Assembly: GCF_017303055.1 (NCBI RefSeq)
Contig: NZ_JAEKJT010000003.1
Span: forward strand, 62,001 to 126,000
Direction: 5' to 3'
DNA from: Halomonas litopenaei
GTDB lineage: Bacteria; Pseudomonadota; Gammaproteobacteria; Pseudomonadales; Halomonadaceae
DNA length: 64,000 nt
Below, piece by piece: positions 9,191-18,347 of the stretch; position 1 is the stretch's first letter, and each line of letters begins with the position of its first letter. The translations under genes and the position numbers were made by a program. Below the pieces are notes generated by a model, which made no database searches, was not told the DNA's origin, and saw nothing but the letters and a program-made list of their open reading frames with translations.

Positions 9191-9326
9191 TGACTCACGC
9201 CTCTCAGGGGGAATTTAGCTCGCTGAATGCTGCTCTGCGCCGCAGGACTTCTCCACGCTCACAGCCCACCACAGGGCGCAGCATCTTTGGCAACGTGCGA
9301 CCAGGTCCATGGCTGTCGGCGTGTCG

Positions 9327-9368
9327 CGGCTGGCTTGTGACGACTGGCTTGTCACGGCTGGCTTGCAC
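9327..9368. repeat. Three 14-bp tandem units in an otherwise empty gap
   Basis: CGGCTGGCTTGTGA, CGACTGGCTTGTCA and CGGCTGGCTTGCAC follow each other without gaps. The surrounding 518-base gap 9191-9708 has open frames on both strands with no recognisable protein, so I see no gene in it. Confidence 0.8.
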
Positions 9369-9708
9369 CACCAGGGCGTGCATTGTCCCAGAGCGAACCG
9401 GCGACGCAAGGGAAACACTGCACAAATGCCTGCGCCGCCGATTCGCAGCGATACGCGCGGCTCAACCGCCGTGCCTTTTCCCCATGGCTTCGGGCTATAC
9501 GCTTCCCTGAACCTGTCATGAAGCAGCAACACGGGCTTACATATTTCTTTCACAACGCGCCCTTGAAATCTTGTACACAACCTCCACAATAGATATCACA
9601 GCGTCGCGATGAGCATCCTTGCGTCGCTGCAAGCAAGACAGGTTGCTGCACTGGAACACGCCGCAACCGAGAGGATCGCAAGAACCACTCGCCAGAAGGA
9701 GAAAAGGA

Positions 9709-10308
9709 ATGATCCGCAAGAATCTGCTGACTACCGCTATCGCAAGCACTGTCTTCGCCGGCTCCATGGCCGTGGGCACCACCGCCCTTGCCGATCATCA
9801 CAACGAGGGCGCGAATCAGGCCGCACACAGCGAGCCGCAAGGCCTCTACTCCGCTGAAGAGCTGCTCGATGCCGATGTCTTTGCCAAAGGCTCAAGCCAG
9901 GACGAAGTGGGCGAAGTCGAGGACATCCTGCTCGACAATGACATGAAAATCCGCGCCATCGTGGTGGAAGCAGGTGACCTGCTCGACCTGGGTGAAAACC
10001 AGTACGTGGTCGAGACCGGCGACTTTACCGTTCAGACCACCAACGGCGACAGCCTGGACAACATCGAATACTCCGTTCACCTGAACATCACCCAGGATGA
10101 AATCTCCGCACAGCCTGAGTACACCAACACCTGGTGGAATCAGACCAAGACCAACGTGCAACAGGCTTGGATGGACACCAAGGAAGGCGCTCAGAGTGCC
10201 TGGCAGACCACCAAGTCCGCCACTGCCAACGCCCTGACCAGCGCCGGTAATGCCATCGAAAACGCTGGCGACAATGCCGAAGACGCTGCACAAGATGCCG
10301 CCAATTAA
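9709..10308 (+). CDS. Exported PRC-barrel domain protein
   Basis: A 199-residue protein with a clear signal peptide (MIRKNLLTTAIASTVFAGS, cleavage likely after TTALA, near residue 28). Residues about 45-135 look like a PRC-barrel domain: GLYSAEELLDADVFAKGSS, EVGEVEDILLDNDMKIRAIVVEAG, then a GDF/EYSV strand region. The last 60 residues are a polar, Ala/Thr/Asn-rich helix-forming tail with repeated Trp (NTWWNQTKTNVQQAW, AQSAWQTTK), resembling the tails of hydrophilic stress-type proteins. The ATG at 9709 follows an AGGAGAAAAGGA ribosome site. PRC-barrels are generic ligand or protein contact modules and no precise function can be given; a periplasmic or envelope role is inferred. Single gene with its own terminator. 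Confidence 0.8.
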   Translation: MIRKNLLTTAIASTVFAGSMAVGTTALADHHNEGANQAAHSEPQGLYSAEELLDADVFAKGSSQDEVGEVEDILLDNDMKIRAIVVEAGDLLDLGENQYVVETGDFTVQTTNGDSLDNIEYSVHLNITQDEISAQPEYTNTWWNQTKTNVQQAWMDTKEGAQSAWQTTKSATANALTSAGNAIENAGDNAEDAAQDAAN

Positions 10309-10353
10309 TGGGGTAGCTTGAACGTCACAGGCTAGCGTCCTTTGACGCCATCG

Positions 10354-10378
10354 CACACCCGGTCATCGACCGGGTGTG
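10354..10378 (+). terminator. Rho-independent terminator after the PRC-barrel gene
   Basis: Perfect 11-bp stem CACACCCGGTC / GACCGGGTGTG with a 3-base ATC loop, followed by TTGCGTTTT. It starts 45 bases after the stop codon. Confidence 0.9.
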
Positions 10379-10430
10379 TTGCGTTTTAGGCCCACACTAT
10401 AGGTCTAACGTCCCTGGGCTCAGAATCGCG

Positions 10431-11270
10431 TCAGCCCTGCTCGGACCGCCTCAAGCCTGCCAGCAGCGGCTTGCCCGTCAGCGGATCTTCCACCAGCGAA
10501 CAGTCAACGTCATAGAGCTGCCTGACCAGGGCCGGTGTCACCACCTCCTGCGGCTTTCCCTCCGCGACTAGCTTACCGTCCCGCATCGCCACCAGATGGT
10601 CGGCATAACGGCATGCGCTGGTCAGGTCGTGCACCACCATGATGATGGTGCGCCCCTTGAGCACCAGCCGATGCAATAGCTCGAAGACCTCCAGCTGGTG
10701 GCCAAGATCCAGCGCCGACGTCGGCTCGTCCAGCAGAATAATGGGCGTCTGCTGGGCGATGGTCATGGCAATCCACGCTCGTTGGCGCTGTCCTCCGGAG
10801 AGCGTCTCCAGACCACGCTCGGCAAGCGTCTGTAGTCCCGCGCTGGCGATGGCCTGGGCGACCACGGCCTGATCTTCCTCACTCCACTGGCGATACCAGG
10901 ACTGGTGAGGCTGGCGACCGAAGCGGATCAGATCATTGACGCTAAGCCCCTCGGGGGCGGAGGCCTCCTGGGGCAGCAAGGCAATGCGGCGCGCCAGGTC
11001 TCTTGCACTCAGGCGCTTGAGCTCCTGGCCTTGCAGCCAGACCTTGCCCTGTGTCGGCGTGTGCAGCCGTGAAAGTCCCGCCAGCAGCGTCGACTTGCCG
11101 CAGCCATTGGGCCCCACGATGGCCGTGAGCTGGCCTTGAGGAATGGTCAGGTTCAAGCCGTCGATGACGCGCAGGCGGCCATGGCTGAGCACCAGATCTT
11201 CCACCACGTAGGGGGCGGGCTCTGGGGCCATCGGCCGAGGCTCTTGCGGTGACGATGATGGGAGTGACAT
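10431..11270 (-). CDS. Iron-siderophore ABC transporter ATPase (FecE-like)
   Basis: ATPase of a second iron-siderophore importer. In the 279-residue product Walker A GPNGCGKS is at about 53-60, LSGGQRQRAWIAM at 157-169 and Walker B IILLDEPTSALDLGHQ at 177-192; the LGHQ after the D-loop is typical of FecE/FepC/ViuC. A proline-rich 20-residue leader precedes the domain. The ATG at 11270 is preferred to an adjacent TTG at 11273. It is the last gene of a four-gene set read from 14435 leftward (binding protein, two permeases, ATPase), separated from the permease by 92 bases. A catecholate or citrate-type substrate is likely, judged from the receptor at 14593-16584. Confidence 0.88.
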   Translation of the reverse strand: MSLPSSSPQEPRPMAPEPAPYVVEDLVLSHGRLRVIDGLNLTIPQGQLTAIVGPNGCGKSTLLAGLSRLHTPTQGKVWLQGQELKRLSARDLARRIALLPQEASAPEGLSVNDLIRFGRQPHQSWYRQWSEEDQAVVAQAIASAGLQTLAERGLETLSGGQRQRAWIAMTIAQQTPIILLDEPTSALDLGHQLEVFELLHRLVLKGRTIIMVVHDLTSACRYADHLVAMRDGKLVAEGKPQEVVTPALVRQLYDVDCSLVEDPLTGKPLLAGLRRSEQG

Positions 11271-11362
11271 CAAGACTCTCTCAACTATCTAAACTTTCTA
11301 AATTTTCTAAATAGGCTCTAGACGTGCGCCCAACCATGGGCAACCGCTCAACAGAAGCTCCA

Positions 11363-12475
11363 TCAGCGGCGCACCAGAATCCAGATCAGCCAGGGGCCAC
11401 CGACCACCGCGGTGACGATACCCACGGGCAGCTCAAGCGGAGACAGCAACAGCCGTCCCACCAGATCGGCCACCACCATGACCATGGCCCCGGCGAGCCC
11501 CGCCCCGAGCAGCGGTACCTGACGGTTGCCGCAGAGGTGGCGCGCGACTTCAGGGCCCAGCAGCCCCACCATGCCCACCGGCCCTGCCACTGATACGGCC
11601 AAGGCAGTCAGCGCCACCGAGACCACCAGCACCTGGGCCCGGCGTCGCTTGAGCGGTGCCCCCAGGCCGGTGGCCACGGCATCGGAAAAGCGCATCAATG
11701 CCAGTGACCGCGACAGCCACAGCGCCAGCGGCACCAGCACGAGCAGCCCAACACCCAACACCTGCACGGCGCCGGCAGGACGCGCGTTCAGCGTGCCTAC
11801 GGTCCAGGGGTAGGCCGCATTGGCCACATCGATGGCCGCCCGCGACAGCATCAATTGGGTCACTGCCCCAAAGATGGCACCGACCCCTATCCCGGCCACG
11901 ATAAAGCGATAGCCACGGGCGCCCCCTCCCGCGGCCAGGCCGAACGTCAGCACAGCGGCAGTCGCCGCCCCGGCCAGCGCCATGGCGGAAGGCGCCAGGC
12001 TGAGCCCCATGCCCAACACCGAGGCCACCGCAAAAGCGGTGGCGCCGTTATCGATGCCAATGATGCCCGGCGTCGCCAGCCGATTGCGCGCCAAGGTCTG
12101 CATCAGGCAGCCGGCAAGCCCAAAGGCCAGGCCAGTGGACAGCGCCGCCAGCAGGCGAGGAAGGCGAAGCTGCTCGACCACGAAGGTATCAAGGGGCCCC
12201 GCCTGGTTGAGCATGACGTCCCACAGGGTCTGTGGAGGCAGGTGCTGCTCGCCGAGACACAGGTAGGCAAGGCTCGCCAGTCCTAGCGCAGCCAACAGTA
12301 ACAGCACCCCTGACCAATGGCGCCGGTCGAGCAGCAGGCTGATCCCGCGATAACGACATAGCCACATGCCCTGGGGCAGCGGGCCGCGATGTTCGGCGCT
12401 CTCCGGGAGCGTGGCGGGGCTATTTGAGGGAGTATGCGAAGGGCTATGTGAGGAACAAGAAGGCATCGACATCAT
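11363..12475 (-). CDS. Iron-siderophore ABC permease (FecCD family), second subunit
   Basis: Inner-membrane permease of 370 residues with about nine hydrophobic segments and the FecCD family markers RLPRLLAALSTGLAFGLAGCL, LARNRLATPGIIGIDNGA and PVGMVGLLGPEVARHL (the ATPase-contact loop). It starts MMSMPSCSS at 12475 through a TAATG overlap with the stop of the upstream permease; an extension inside that gene is open but not needed. The first 50 residues are Ser/Pro rich and longer than usual in FecD/FepG proteins. It forms a heterodimer with the product of 12475-13476, in contrast to the fused FhuB in the first cluster. FepG-like by position, though specificity cannot be read from sequence alone. 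Confidence 0.87.
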   Translation of the reverse strand: MMSMPSCSSHSPSHTPSNSPATLPESAEHRGPLPQGMWLCRYRGISLLLDRRHWSGVLLLLAALGLASLAYLCLGEQHLPPQTLWDVMLNQAGPLDTFVVEQLRLPRLLAALSTGLAFGLAGCLMQTLARNRLATPGIIGIDNGATAFAVASVLGMGLSLAPSAMALAGAATAAVLTFGLAAGGGARGYRFIVAGIGVGAIFGAVTQLMLSRAAIDVANAAYPWTVGTLNARPAGAVQVLGVGLLVLVPLALWLSRSLALMRFSDAVATGLGAPLKRRRAQVLVVSVALTALAVSVAGPVGMVGLLGPEVARHLCGNRQVPLLGAGLAGAMVMVVADLVGRLLLSPLELPVGIVTAVVGGPWLIWILVRR

Positions 12476-13476
12476 TACAGACTCGGCAGGCGACGGGCGC
12501 GCACAACGCTGATCAGTACTGGTGCCCCGCACAGGGCGGTCAGTACTCCCAGCGGCATTTCAGAGGGTGCCACCAGCCGTCTGGAGACGACATCGGCGGT
12601 CAACACCAGCAGCGGCCCCAGCGGCAGGCACAGCCATAGCGTGCGACGCAGCTCAGGCCCGGCAATGGCGCGGGCGACAAAGGGCACCACCAGCCCTACG
12701 AACGCTATGGGACCGGCCACGGCGGTGGCTCCGCCCACCAGTACCGCGACGATCAGCACCGCCATCAGACGCAGCCTGCCGGGGTGATGCCCAAGCCCAG
12801 CGCTGGCGCGCTCGCCCAGGGCCAGACTGGCCATGGGTCGCACTACCACGATCAGTGCCAGTCCCGCGATCGCCATGCTCGGCAGCACCGCCAGCAAGTC
12901 CTCCAGCTGACGTCCTGACAGGCTGCCTACCACCCAGAAGCGAATCTCGTCGGCGGCACGGCGATCGGTCAGCAGAATAAGTGACGTCAGGGCCCCCAGC
13001 AGGCCCGAGAATGCCGCCCCCGCCAGCACCAGACGAATCGGATCACTGCCCAAGCCACGGATGCGACTGACGCCCAGCACGCACAGGCAACCGGCCAGCG
13101 CCCCCAGTTGCGCCACACCGATGCGCAGCTGAAGCAGGCTGCCTCCCGCCAGCAACATCAGCGCCACGGCGAAGGCGGCCCCCGCGCTGACGCCGAGCAG
13201 GCCAGGTTCAGCCAGCGGATTGCGGGTCATGGACTGCAGCAGGGTGCCAGACACGCCGAGCGCAATGCCCACTACCAGGCCCACCAGGGTGCGCGGCAGT
13301 CGCAGCTGCCAGACAACGAAGGACGCCTCTTCACCCCCCTGCCCCATCAGCACTCGCAGAGAGTCGACCACACCGAGCTCACCCGCACCCACGGCAAGGC
13401 TCGCCATGACGGCGAGCCCAAGCAACACAAAGAGGGCCACCAATGGCCCTCCTGGAACATGTCGAAGTGACGTCAC
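12475..13476 (-). CDS. Iron-siderophore ABC permease (FecCD family), first subunit
   Basis: A 333-residue FecC/FepD-like permease. Family markers are QLRLPRTLVGLVVGIALGVSG, MTRNPLAEPGLLGVSAGAA and GPIAFVGLVVPFVARAI, plus the C-terminal PSEMPLGVLTALCGAPVLI. It starts at a GTG (13476) that overlaps the TGA of the binding-protein gene by 4 bases (GTGA), so translation is coupled. The next permease starts on its own stop (TAATG). This tight packing means that the binding protein and both permeases are made together. Confidence 0.88.
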   Translation of the reverse strand: MTSLRHVPGGPLVALFVLLGLAVMASLAVGAGELGVVDSLRVLMGQGGEEASFVVWQLRLPRTLVGLVVGIALGVSGTLLQSMTRNPLAEPGLLGVSAGAAFAVALMLLAGGSLLQLRIGVAQLGALAGCLCVLGVSRIRGLGSDPIRLVLAGAAFSGLLGALTSLILLTDRRAADEIRFWVVGSLSGRQLEDLLAVLPSMAIAGLALIVVVRPMASLALGERASAGLGHHPGRLRLMAVLIVAVLVGGATAVAGPIAFVGLVVPFVARAIAGPELRRTLWLCLPLGPLLVLTADVVSRRLVAPSEMPLGVLTALCGAPVLISVVRARRLPSL

Positions 13477-14435
13477 GGTGCGGCAGTGACCTCCAGTGCC
13501 CGCTCGATGTCATCGAGCACAGCCTGGGCGGCGATGGGACCATTGGCACTGGTCCACAGCTGACCGTTCACCGCCACGACGCGATCGTTCTCGACCACCG
13601 ACAGCCGGGCAAACGCATCGCTTTGGCGAGCCTGGGCCAGTGCTTCCTGTCCCTTCTCGTCGAGCGTGGCAAGGAACAGCCAGTCACCGTCGACGCGCGA
13701 CAGCGACTCGAGGCTCAGCGGGTCGCTATGCGGACGGTTGTCAGGCACCAGTCCATCGTCCTGAACGTCCAGGCCAGCGGCCTCGAGCAAACCGGTGGAA
13801 AACAGCCGAGTCGACATCACCAGCGGCCCCTGGGGCATCCAGCGAATCAGGAAAGCGCTGTCACCCGCGCTGCGCTCGGCGACCTGATCAGCCAATGAGG
13901 CGGCGCGGGTTTCCACTGCATCAATGGCTGCGTCCACCTGGTCCTGATGCCCCAGTGCGGCGCCAAACAGGCGGGCCTCATCCTTCCAGGCATTGGCATC
14001 GAAGCCCTGGGTAGTGGGCACGATCGTCGGCGCCAGCTGGGATAGCAGCGCGTAAGTCTCGTCAGACAGACGCGAGGAGGCCAGAATCAGGTCAGGCTTG
14101 AGCCCGACCACCGCCTCGACATTGACCTCGCCGGAGGTACCGACGATCTGAATATCGGGAACGTCATCGCGCAGATAGTCCGCCACATCCTCGGCGGCAC
14201 GCGTCGCCACGGCACCCAGCGGCGTTACCCCGGCAGCCAGAGAAGCGTCCAACGCCCCTTCGTATAGCGTGACGACACGCGTCGGCTGCCCGTTGACCGT
14301 GACCTTGCCGTTAGCGGTCTCGAGCACACGACTGTCTTGCTGGGCACTGGCACTGACAGGCGCCAACAGGGCAAGAGCGGCCAGGCCGATCGCTGCCACC
14401 ACCCCTGCGGATGTTTTACGGAACATTGCTCGCAT
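13473..14435 (-). CDS. Iron-siderophore periplasmic binding protein (FecB-like)
   Basis: A 320-residue binding protein that would deliver a ferric siderophore to the permease pair encoded next. The signal peptide (MRAMFRKTSAGVVAAIGLAA to about ASAQQ) precedes a class III binding-protein fold: RVVTLYEGALDASLAAGVTPLGA, then VNVEAVVGLKPDLILASSRLS, which are the standard landmarks of FecB/FatB/FepB proteins. ATG 14435 has AAGGAA nine bases upstream and gives a normal signal peptide; a longer frame to 14474 lacks support. It is the first gene of the operon. Upstream are an 8-bp hairpin at 14461-14483 and a Fur-like box at 14500-14518. Confidence 0.88.
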   Translation of the reverse strand: MRAMFRKTSAGVVAAIGLAALALLAPVSASAQQDSRVLETANGKVTVNGQPTRVVTLYEGALDASLAAGVTPLGAVATRAAEDVADYLRDDVPDIQIVGTSGEVNVEAVVGLKPDLILASSRLSDETYALLSQLAPTIVPTTQGFDANAWKDEARLFGAALGHQDQVDAAIDAVETRAASLADQVAERSAGDSAFLIRWMPQGPLVMSTRLFSTGLLEAAGLDVQDDGLVPDNRPHSDPLSLESLSRVDGDWLFLATLDEKGQEALAQARQSDAFARLSVVENDRVVAVNGQLWTSANGPIAAQAVLDDIERALEVTAAP

Positions 14436-14499
14436 CTTCTCTATTCCTTGTCGCACGCCTCTCCTCGGTGACATGCCGAGGAGGGGCGATGTGGAACGA

Positions 14500-14518
14500 T
14501 ATAGTAATCAATCTCAGT
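14500..14518 (-). promoter_or_regulatory. Fur-like box before the second iron-uptake operon
   Basis: On the minus strand this reads ACTGAGATTGATTACTATA, 12 of 19 matches to AATGATAATAATTATCATT. It lies 65 bases before the binding-protein start in an A/T-rich patch. A stem CTCCTCGG/CCGAGGAG (14461-14468 with 14476-14483) lies between box and gene. Confidence 0.4.
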
Positions 14519-14592
14519 TGCAGTTGCTTGCCCAACCTCCTCGCTCATATCGGAACGGTGCGTTCGACGGAGCGGGACGCTGACGCTCTTCC

Positions 14593-16584
14593 TTAGAAGT
14601 CGACGTTCAAGCCGAGCCAGACGCGGCGTCCATCTTCGACGTAGCCGTACTCGTCGTAGTCGATGTCTTCATCAAAGAGGTTGTAGATGCCGACGTTGAC
14701 GCGAGCGGCGTCGGTCAGCTGATAGCCGATGCCGGTGTCGACGAAGGTGTAGTCCGGCGCCACGATGGCACTCTGCGACGGTCCGGTGGTGGGCTGACTT
14801 TCGTCACCGCGATAGGTCACGCGTGTCCACTGGGACAGACGGTCGCTCACCTCCCAGTCGAGGTTGGCGGAGAATTCATGCTCGGGCAGCTGGGTCAGGG
14901 GCTCGCCTTCATACTCGCCGCTCTTCTGCTCGGAGTCGGTGTAGGTGTAGCTGGCGGACAGCTCCAACGACTGGCCGATGGGGGTCGACAACGACAGCTC
15001 GACGCCCTGCGTGACCGCCTCATCGACATTGACTCGGTAGGTCGGGTCGCTGCCGAACTGGTTGGGGCCATCCGTACAGATATCTACCGGACAGGCGATC
15101 CGGGTGATCTTGTCGTCAAAGTCGTTGTGGAACACGGTGGCGCTGGCAGACAGACCGCTGGCATTGTTGTACAGAAGCCCCAGTTCCTTGTTGACCGACG
15201 TTTCCGGCTCGAGATCCGGGTTGCCGTAGATGTTGCCGCCGCGGCTGACCTGGCCCCAGCCAGGGGTGATCTCGCGCAGATCCGGTGCCCGGTAGCCGGT
15301 GGAGACACCGCCCTTCAGCGTCCAGTCGGAGGTCATGTGCCAGACGCTGTACAAGCGAGGGCTGACTTCAGAGCCGTAGTTCTCGTCGTGATCCATACGC
15401 ACCCCGCCGGTCAGCGACCAGTCGTCGAGGAGCATCCACTCGTCTTCGGCAAACAGGGCCCACTGACTGTTGCGCACATTGGTCAGATCGGAAATCTGAT
15501 TCGAGGTCTGGTCGTCCAGCTCTTCCTCTTCGAAACTGGCGCCGACGGTGACAATATGCGCGCCCAGCGGCATGACCACACTCGACTTGGCGTTGGTGTT
15601 GGTGATCTCCATCTCGCGAGTCTTGTTGCGGGCTTCTTCGCGCTGGACGTAGGTCTCTGTGGTGCCGAAGGAGAAGCGACCGGTATGGGTCAGGGCCACG
15701 TATTCCTGGGTGAACTCGTCAAAGCTGTCTTCACAGCCACCACGGCAGCCGTCCGGGTCGACGCTGTTGCCAAGCAAGGCTTCGCGATCCTGCTCGGTAC
15801 GGCTGGCCTCGAGCGCCAGATCATGATTGTCGGAGGGCGTCAGCGACAGCCTCGCGGTCAAGCTCTGGACCTGCTTGTCTTCGTAGCCATTGATGATGTT
15901 GTCTTCATCCCGCTGGGTGGCACGTCCGTACACCGTCAGCCCGAGCAGTCCCTCGGACAGCGGCCCAGAGGCATAGAAGTTGGCCTGCCGGCTGTCGCCA
16001 GAATCGCTGTCCTGCTGCAGGATGGTGTCCAGCTGCAGGTTGCCGTGCCATTCATCGGCCACCTTGCGGGTGATCACGTTGATGACACCGCCGATGGCGT
16101 CGGAACCGTAAAGGGTCGCCATCGGGCCACGCACCACCTCGATACGCTCGATCGCCTGCAGCGGCGGCAGCCAATCCTGCTCGAAGCCGGCGCTGCCATT
16201 GGGACGGGTCTCGCGGGTGCTGACACGACGGCCGTCGATCAGCAACAGGGTGTACTTGGCGGGCATGCCGCGCATGCTGATGTCATAGCCATTGTCACCA
16301 CCGCCACCGCCGGTCACGATGACCCCCGGAACGTCGCGCAGCGCATCGGTCACGTCCTGGTAATAGCGTTTTTCCAGGTCTTCCCGGGTCACCACGCTGA
16401 TCGAGGCCGGTGCATCGGCGATGCTCTGATCAAACCCGGCGGCTGTCACCACCACGTCATCCAGGGCAACATCATCAGCGGCCAACACCGGCAGGGCCGT
16501 GCATACGGAGGCTCCCGCCAGCCCGACGGCAAGGCGGCGAATGCTGATCGACAGAGGATGACGCGGCAGGGGGTGAGACAACAT
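14593..16584 (-). CDS. TonB-dependent receptor, CirA/FepA/PirA-like
   Basis: Outer-membrane receptor of 663 residues. After a signal peptide ending ALPVLAADD, the TonB box region is DVALDDVVVTAAG. The plug follows with SIADAPASISVVTREDLEKR, DVTDALRDVPGVIVTGGGG and GPMATLYGSDAIGGVINVITR, a pattern close to catecholate receptors such as CirA, FepA and PirA. A Cys pair in DGCRGGCEDSFDEF and another in ACPVDICTDG lie in barrel loops. The chain ends WLGLNVDF with terminal Phe. ATG 16584 has GGAG about 10 bases upstream. It is co-directional with, and just upstream of, the binding-protein/permease operon, and has a strong Fur-like box at 16679-16697. Catecholate uptake is inferred from family resemblance. 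Confidence 0.87.
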   Translation of the reverse strand: MLSHPLPRHPLSISIRRLAVGLAGASVCTALPVLAADDVALDDVVVTAAGFDQSIADAPASISVVTREDLEKRYYQDVTDALRDVPGVIVTGGGGGDNGYDISMRGMPAKYTLLLIDGRRVSTRETRPNGSAGFEQDWLPPLQAIERIEVVRGPMATLYGSDAIGGVINVITRKVADEWHGNLQLDTILQQDSDSGDSRQANFYASGPLSEGLLGLTVYGRATQRDEDNIINGYEDKQVQSLTARLSLTPSDNHDLALEASRTEQDREALLGNSVDPDGCRGGCEDSFDEFTQEYVALTHTGRFSFGTTETYVQREEARNKTREMEITNTNAKSSVVMPLGAHIVTVGASFEEEELDDQTSNQISDLTNVRNSQWALFAEDEWMLLDDWSLTGGVRMDHDENYGSEVSPRLYSVWHMTSDWTLKGGVSTGYRAPDLREITPGWGQVSRGGNIYGNPDLEPETSVNKELGLLYNNASGLSASATVFHNDFDDKITRIACPVDICTDGPNQFGSDPTYRVNVDEAVTQGVELSLSTPIGQSLELSASYTYTDSEQKSGEYEGEPLTQLPEHEFSANLDWEVSDRLSQWTRVTYRGDESQPTTGPSQSAIVAPDYTFVDTGIGYQLTDAARVNVGIYNLFDEDIDYDEYGYVEDGRRVWLGLNVDF

Positions 16585-16678
16585 CGTTTTTTGCTCCGAG
16601 TGAGGTGGCAATCCACCTGGTGGCTCTTGCTCTGGCTTCGGCCCGCTGGGTCGTGGGTCTAAAGACGAAGCCTTTATG

Positions 16679-16697
16679 AATGTGAATATTTATCATT
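16679..16697 (-). promoter_or_regulatory. Strong Fur-like box before the CirA/FepA-like receptor
   Basis: AATGTGAATATTTATCATT matches AATGATAATAATTATCATT at 16 of 19 positions. It lies 95 bases upstream of the receptor start in the 371-base gap to the divergent LysR gene (16585-16955), so it could in principle affect both. Confidence 0.68.
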
Positions 16698-16955
16698 TAG
16701 ATTCTTCCATCAAAGTTTCATAATTGCTGCAAAACACCCCGTTGCACCCTTCGCAACAGGCGATCCGCCACAGGTCGTCCGCGACAGGCCATTCGCGATC
16801 GGGATCTGTGGCTCGAACGTCGAGAGAGACACGCGAGGGTCCCGTTCTTGCCTCGGCGACGCTGCGCCGCAGCCCTAGAGAATGATTTTCATCCGCGTCA
16901 GCGCATGGCATACTGCAAGGCCTCTTCCTCTTCTTCAGCACGCCTGCGTGATGTG

Positions 16956-17894
16956 ATGCCTGACCTCGACGAACTGCTAGCCTTCAACCGTGTCATGGAG
17001 ACCGGAAGCCTGACCCAGAGTGCGATTCAGCTGGGCCTGGCCAAGTCGACCCTGAGCCGGCGGATCAGTCAGCTGGAGGCACGTCTAGGCCAGCCATTGC
17101 TCAAGCGACAGGCCAATCAGCTGTTGCCCACAGAAGCAGGACAGCGCTACTACGTCATCAGTCGCGAGATACTGAAGCTGGCCGATCAGGGACAGCGCAC
17201 CCTCGACAGCCTGCGCGAAGACGTCAGTGGCGAGCTCCATGTCGAGGCACACCGCACCCTTACCCGTAGCTGGCTGGGTGGTGTGATGGAGACCTTTCTC
17301 GAGAAACATCCCGCCGTGCGTCTGACCCTGAGCACGGGGGAAGTGGCTGCCAGGGACCCCGACTTCCAGGGTGTATGCGTCTGGCTTGGCCAGGTAGAGG
17401 ACGGCAACCTGCGCCAGGAGCGCCTTGGCGCTCTGGAGCGTGGCATCTATGCCCATCCCGACTACCTCGCCCACCACGGCGAGCCTGAATCCCCGGATGC
17501 CCTGGCCCACCACGCCTGGATTGACCTGATGGGGGAAAGCCAGAACGGCATCACCCTGACTCACCGCCAGGGCGGTCAGGTGCATTTTCAGCCGCCGGCC
17601 TCTCGTTTTCGGGTCGATCAGTCCATGCTGCATGTAGATGCCATTGCGCGCGGCCGGGGCATTGGCGTGTTGCCGGTGTGGATGGTTGAAGCCCGGGAGC
17701 GTCACCACCCTGGGGAACTGGTGCGCTGCCTTGATCACTGGTCGCTGACGCCCCTGCCGGTGACACTGCTATATGGCTTCGGTCATCAGCCGCGCAAGGT
17801 CACTGCCCTGCTCGATCACCTGCGTGATGCGGTGCCTACCGACTGGATCGGCCAGCGCCAGGAGCCACTTGCGCGCCGCCAAGCCGCTGGCTGA
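16956..17894 (+). CDS. LysR-family transcriptional regulator
   Basis: A 312-residue LysR-type regulator. The N-terminus is a winged helix-turn-helix: LDELLAFNRVMETGSLTQSAIQLGLAKSTLSRRISQLEARLGQPLLKR, followed by a linker helix and a periplasmic-binding-like effector domain (about residues 90-295). ATG 16956 places the HTH at the usual distance from the start; an earlier ATG at 16905 is possible and neither has a strong ribosome site. It stands just upstream of, and in the same direction as, an AaeXAB-like efflux set, so control of that set in response to an aromatic acid is a fair guess by analogy with E. coli AaeR, though there the regulator is divergent. Confidence 0.85.
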   Translation: MPDLDELLAFNRVMETGSLTQSAIQLGLAKSTLSRRISQLEARLGQPLLKRQANQLLPTEAGQRYYVISREILKLADQGQRTLDSLREDVSGELHVEAHRTLTRSWLGGVMETFLEKHPAVRLTLSTGEVAARDPDFQGVCVWLGQVEDGNLRQERLGALERGIYAHPDYLAHHGEPESPDALAHHAWIDLMGESQNGITLTHRQGGQVHFQPPASRFRVDQSMLHVDAIARGRGIGVLPVWMVEARERHHPGELVRCLDHWSLTPLPVTLLYGFGHQPRKVTALLDHLRDAVPTDWIGQRQEPLARRQAAG

Positions 17895-18056
17895 TCCAAG
17901 GCCTCTGCCGTCGCGAGCTTGCTCCCCATAGGCCACCTCCCGCAGGTCAGCTCCTCCTCCACATCAACAGCCGGTACCTCACTACCAACGTCAGGCGCAA
18001 AGACGCGACATGGGACGGCAGGGCTGCCGTCAACGTCCGTTGTTTGCTAACCTTTC

Positions 18057-18084
18057 TCTGGCTTACTCGCTCTGGCTTACTCGA
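18057..18084. repeat. Exact 14-bp tandem duplication
   Basis: CTCTGGCTTACTCG occurs twice back to back (18057-18070 and 18071-18084), 45 bases before the DUF1656 gene, in its probable promoter or leader. Confidence 0.85.
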
Positions 18085-18128
18085 TTCACGTAACGCATCC
18101 GGCACTTGGTTTGCCCAGGAGACATTCC

Positions 18129-18347
18129 ATGGCGCTCAAGGAAGTCGCCCTGGGCGGCATCTACTTCAGTCCCCTGCTGGTCTACGCGATCCTCGGCCTG
18201 CTCTTGGCCGCGACACTGCGCTGGCTGCTGCATCGCTGGCTGGGCAGCTCCCGCTACTGGCACGAGGCGTGGCTGGATACCTCATTGTTCGTCATCTGCA
18301 CCGCTGCCTTCGCCTGGCTCGGTGCCCTTACCCCTGGAGCCACCTGA
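18129..18347 (+). CDS. Small DUF1656 (AaeX-like) membrane protein
   Basis: A 72-residue protein with two hydrophobic segments (YFSPLLVYAILGLLLAATL and WLDTSLFVICTAAFAWLGA). Small proteins of this type, DUF1656/AaeX, are nearly always encoded just before an HlyD-type adaptor and a FUSC pump, exactly as here. The role of the small subunit is not established. ATG 18129 has AGGAG at good spacing. Its TGA stop is directly followed by the ATG of the adaptor gene. Confidence 0.85.
   Translation: MALKEVALGGIYFSPLLVYAILGLLLAATLRWLLHRWLGSSRYWHEAWLDTSLFVICTAAFAWLGALTPGAT

Noticed and set aside
9190..9589. Open frames on both strands of the 9191-9708 gap
   Set aside because: No domains, no conserved-looking composition and poor ribosome sites; tandem repeats explain part of the open reading.
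14878..16662. A 594-codon open frame on the plus strand
   Set aside because: It is fully antisense to the TonB receptor, has no recognisable domain and arises from high-GC codon bias.
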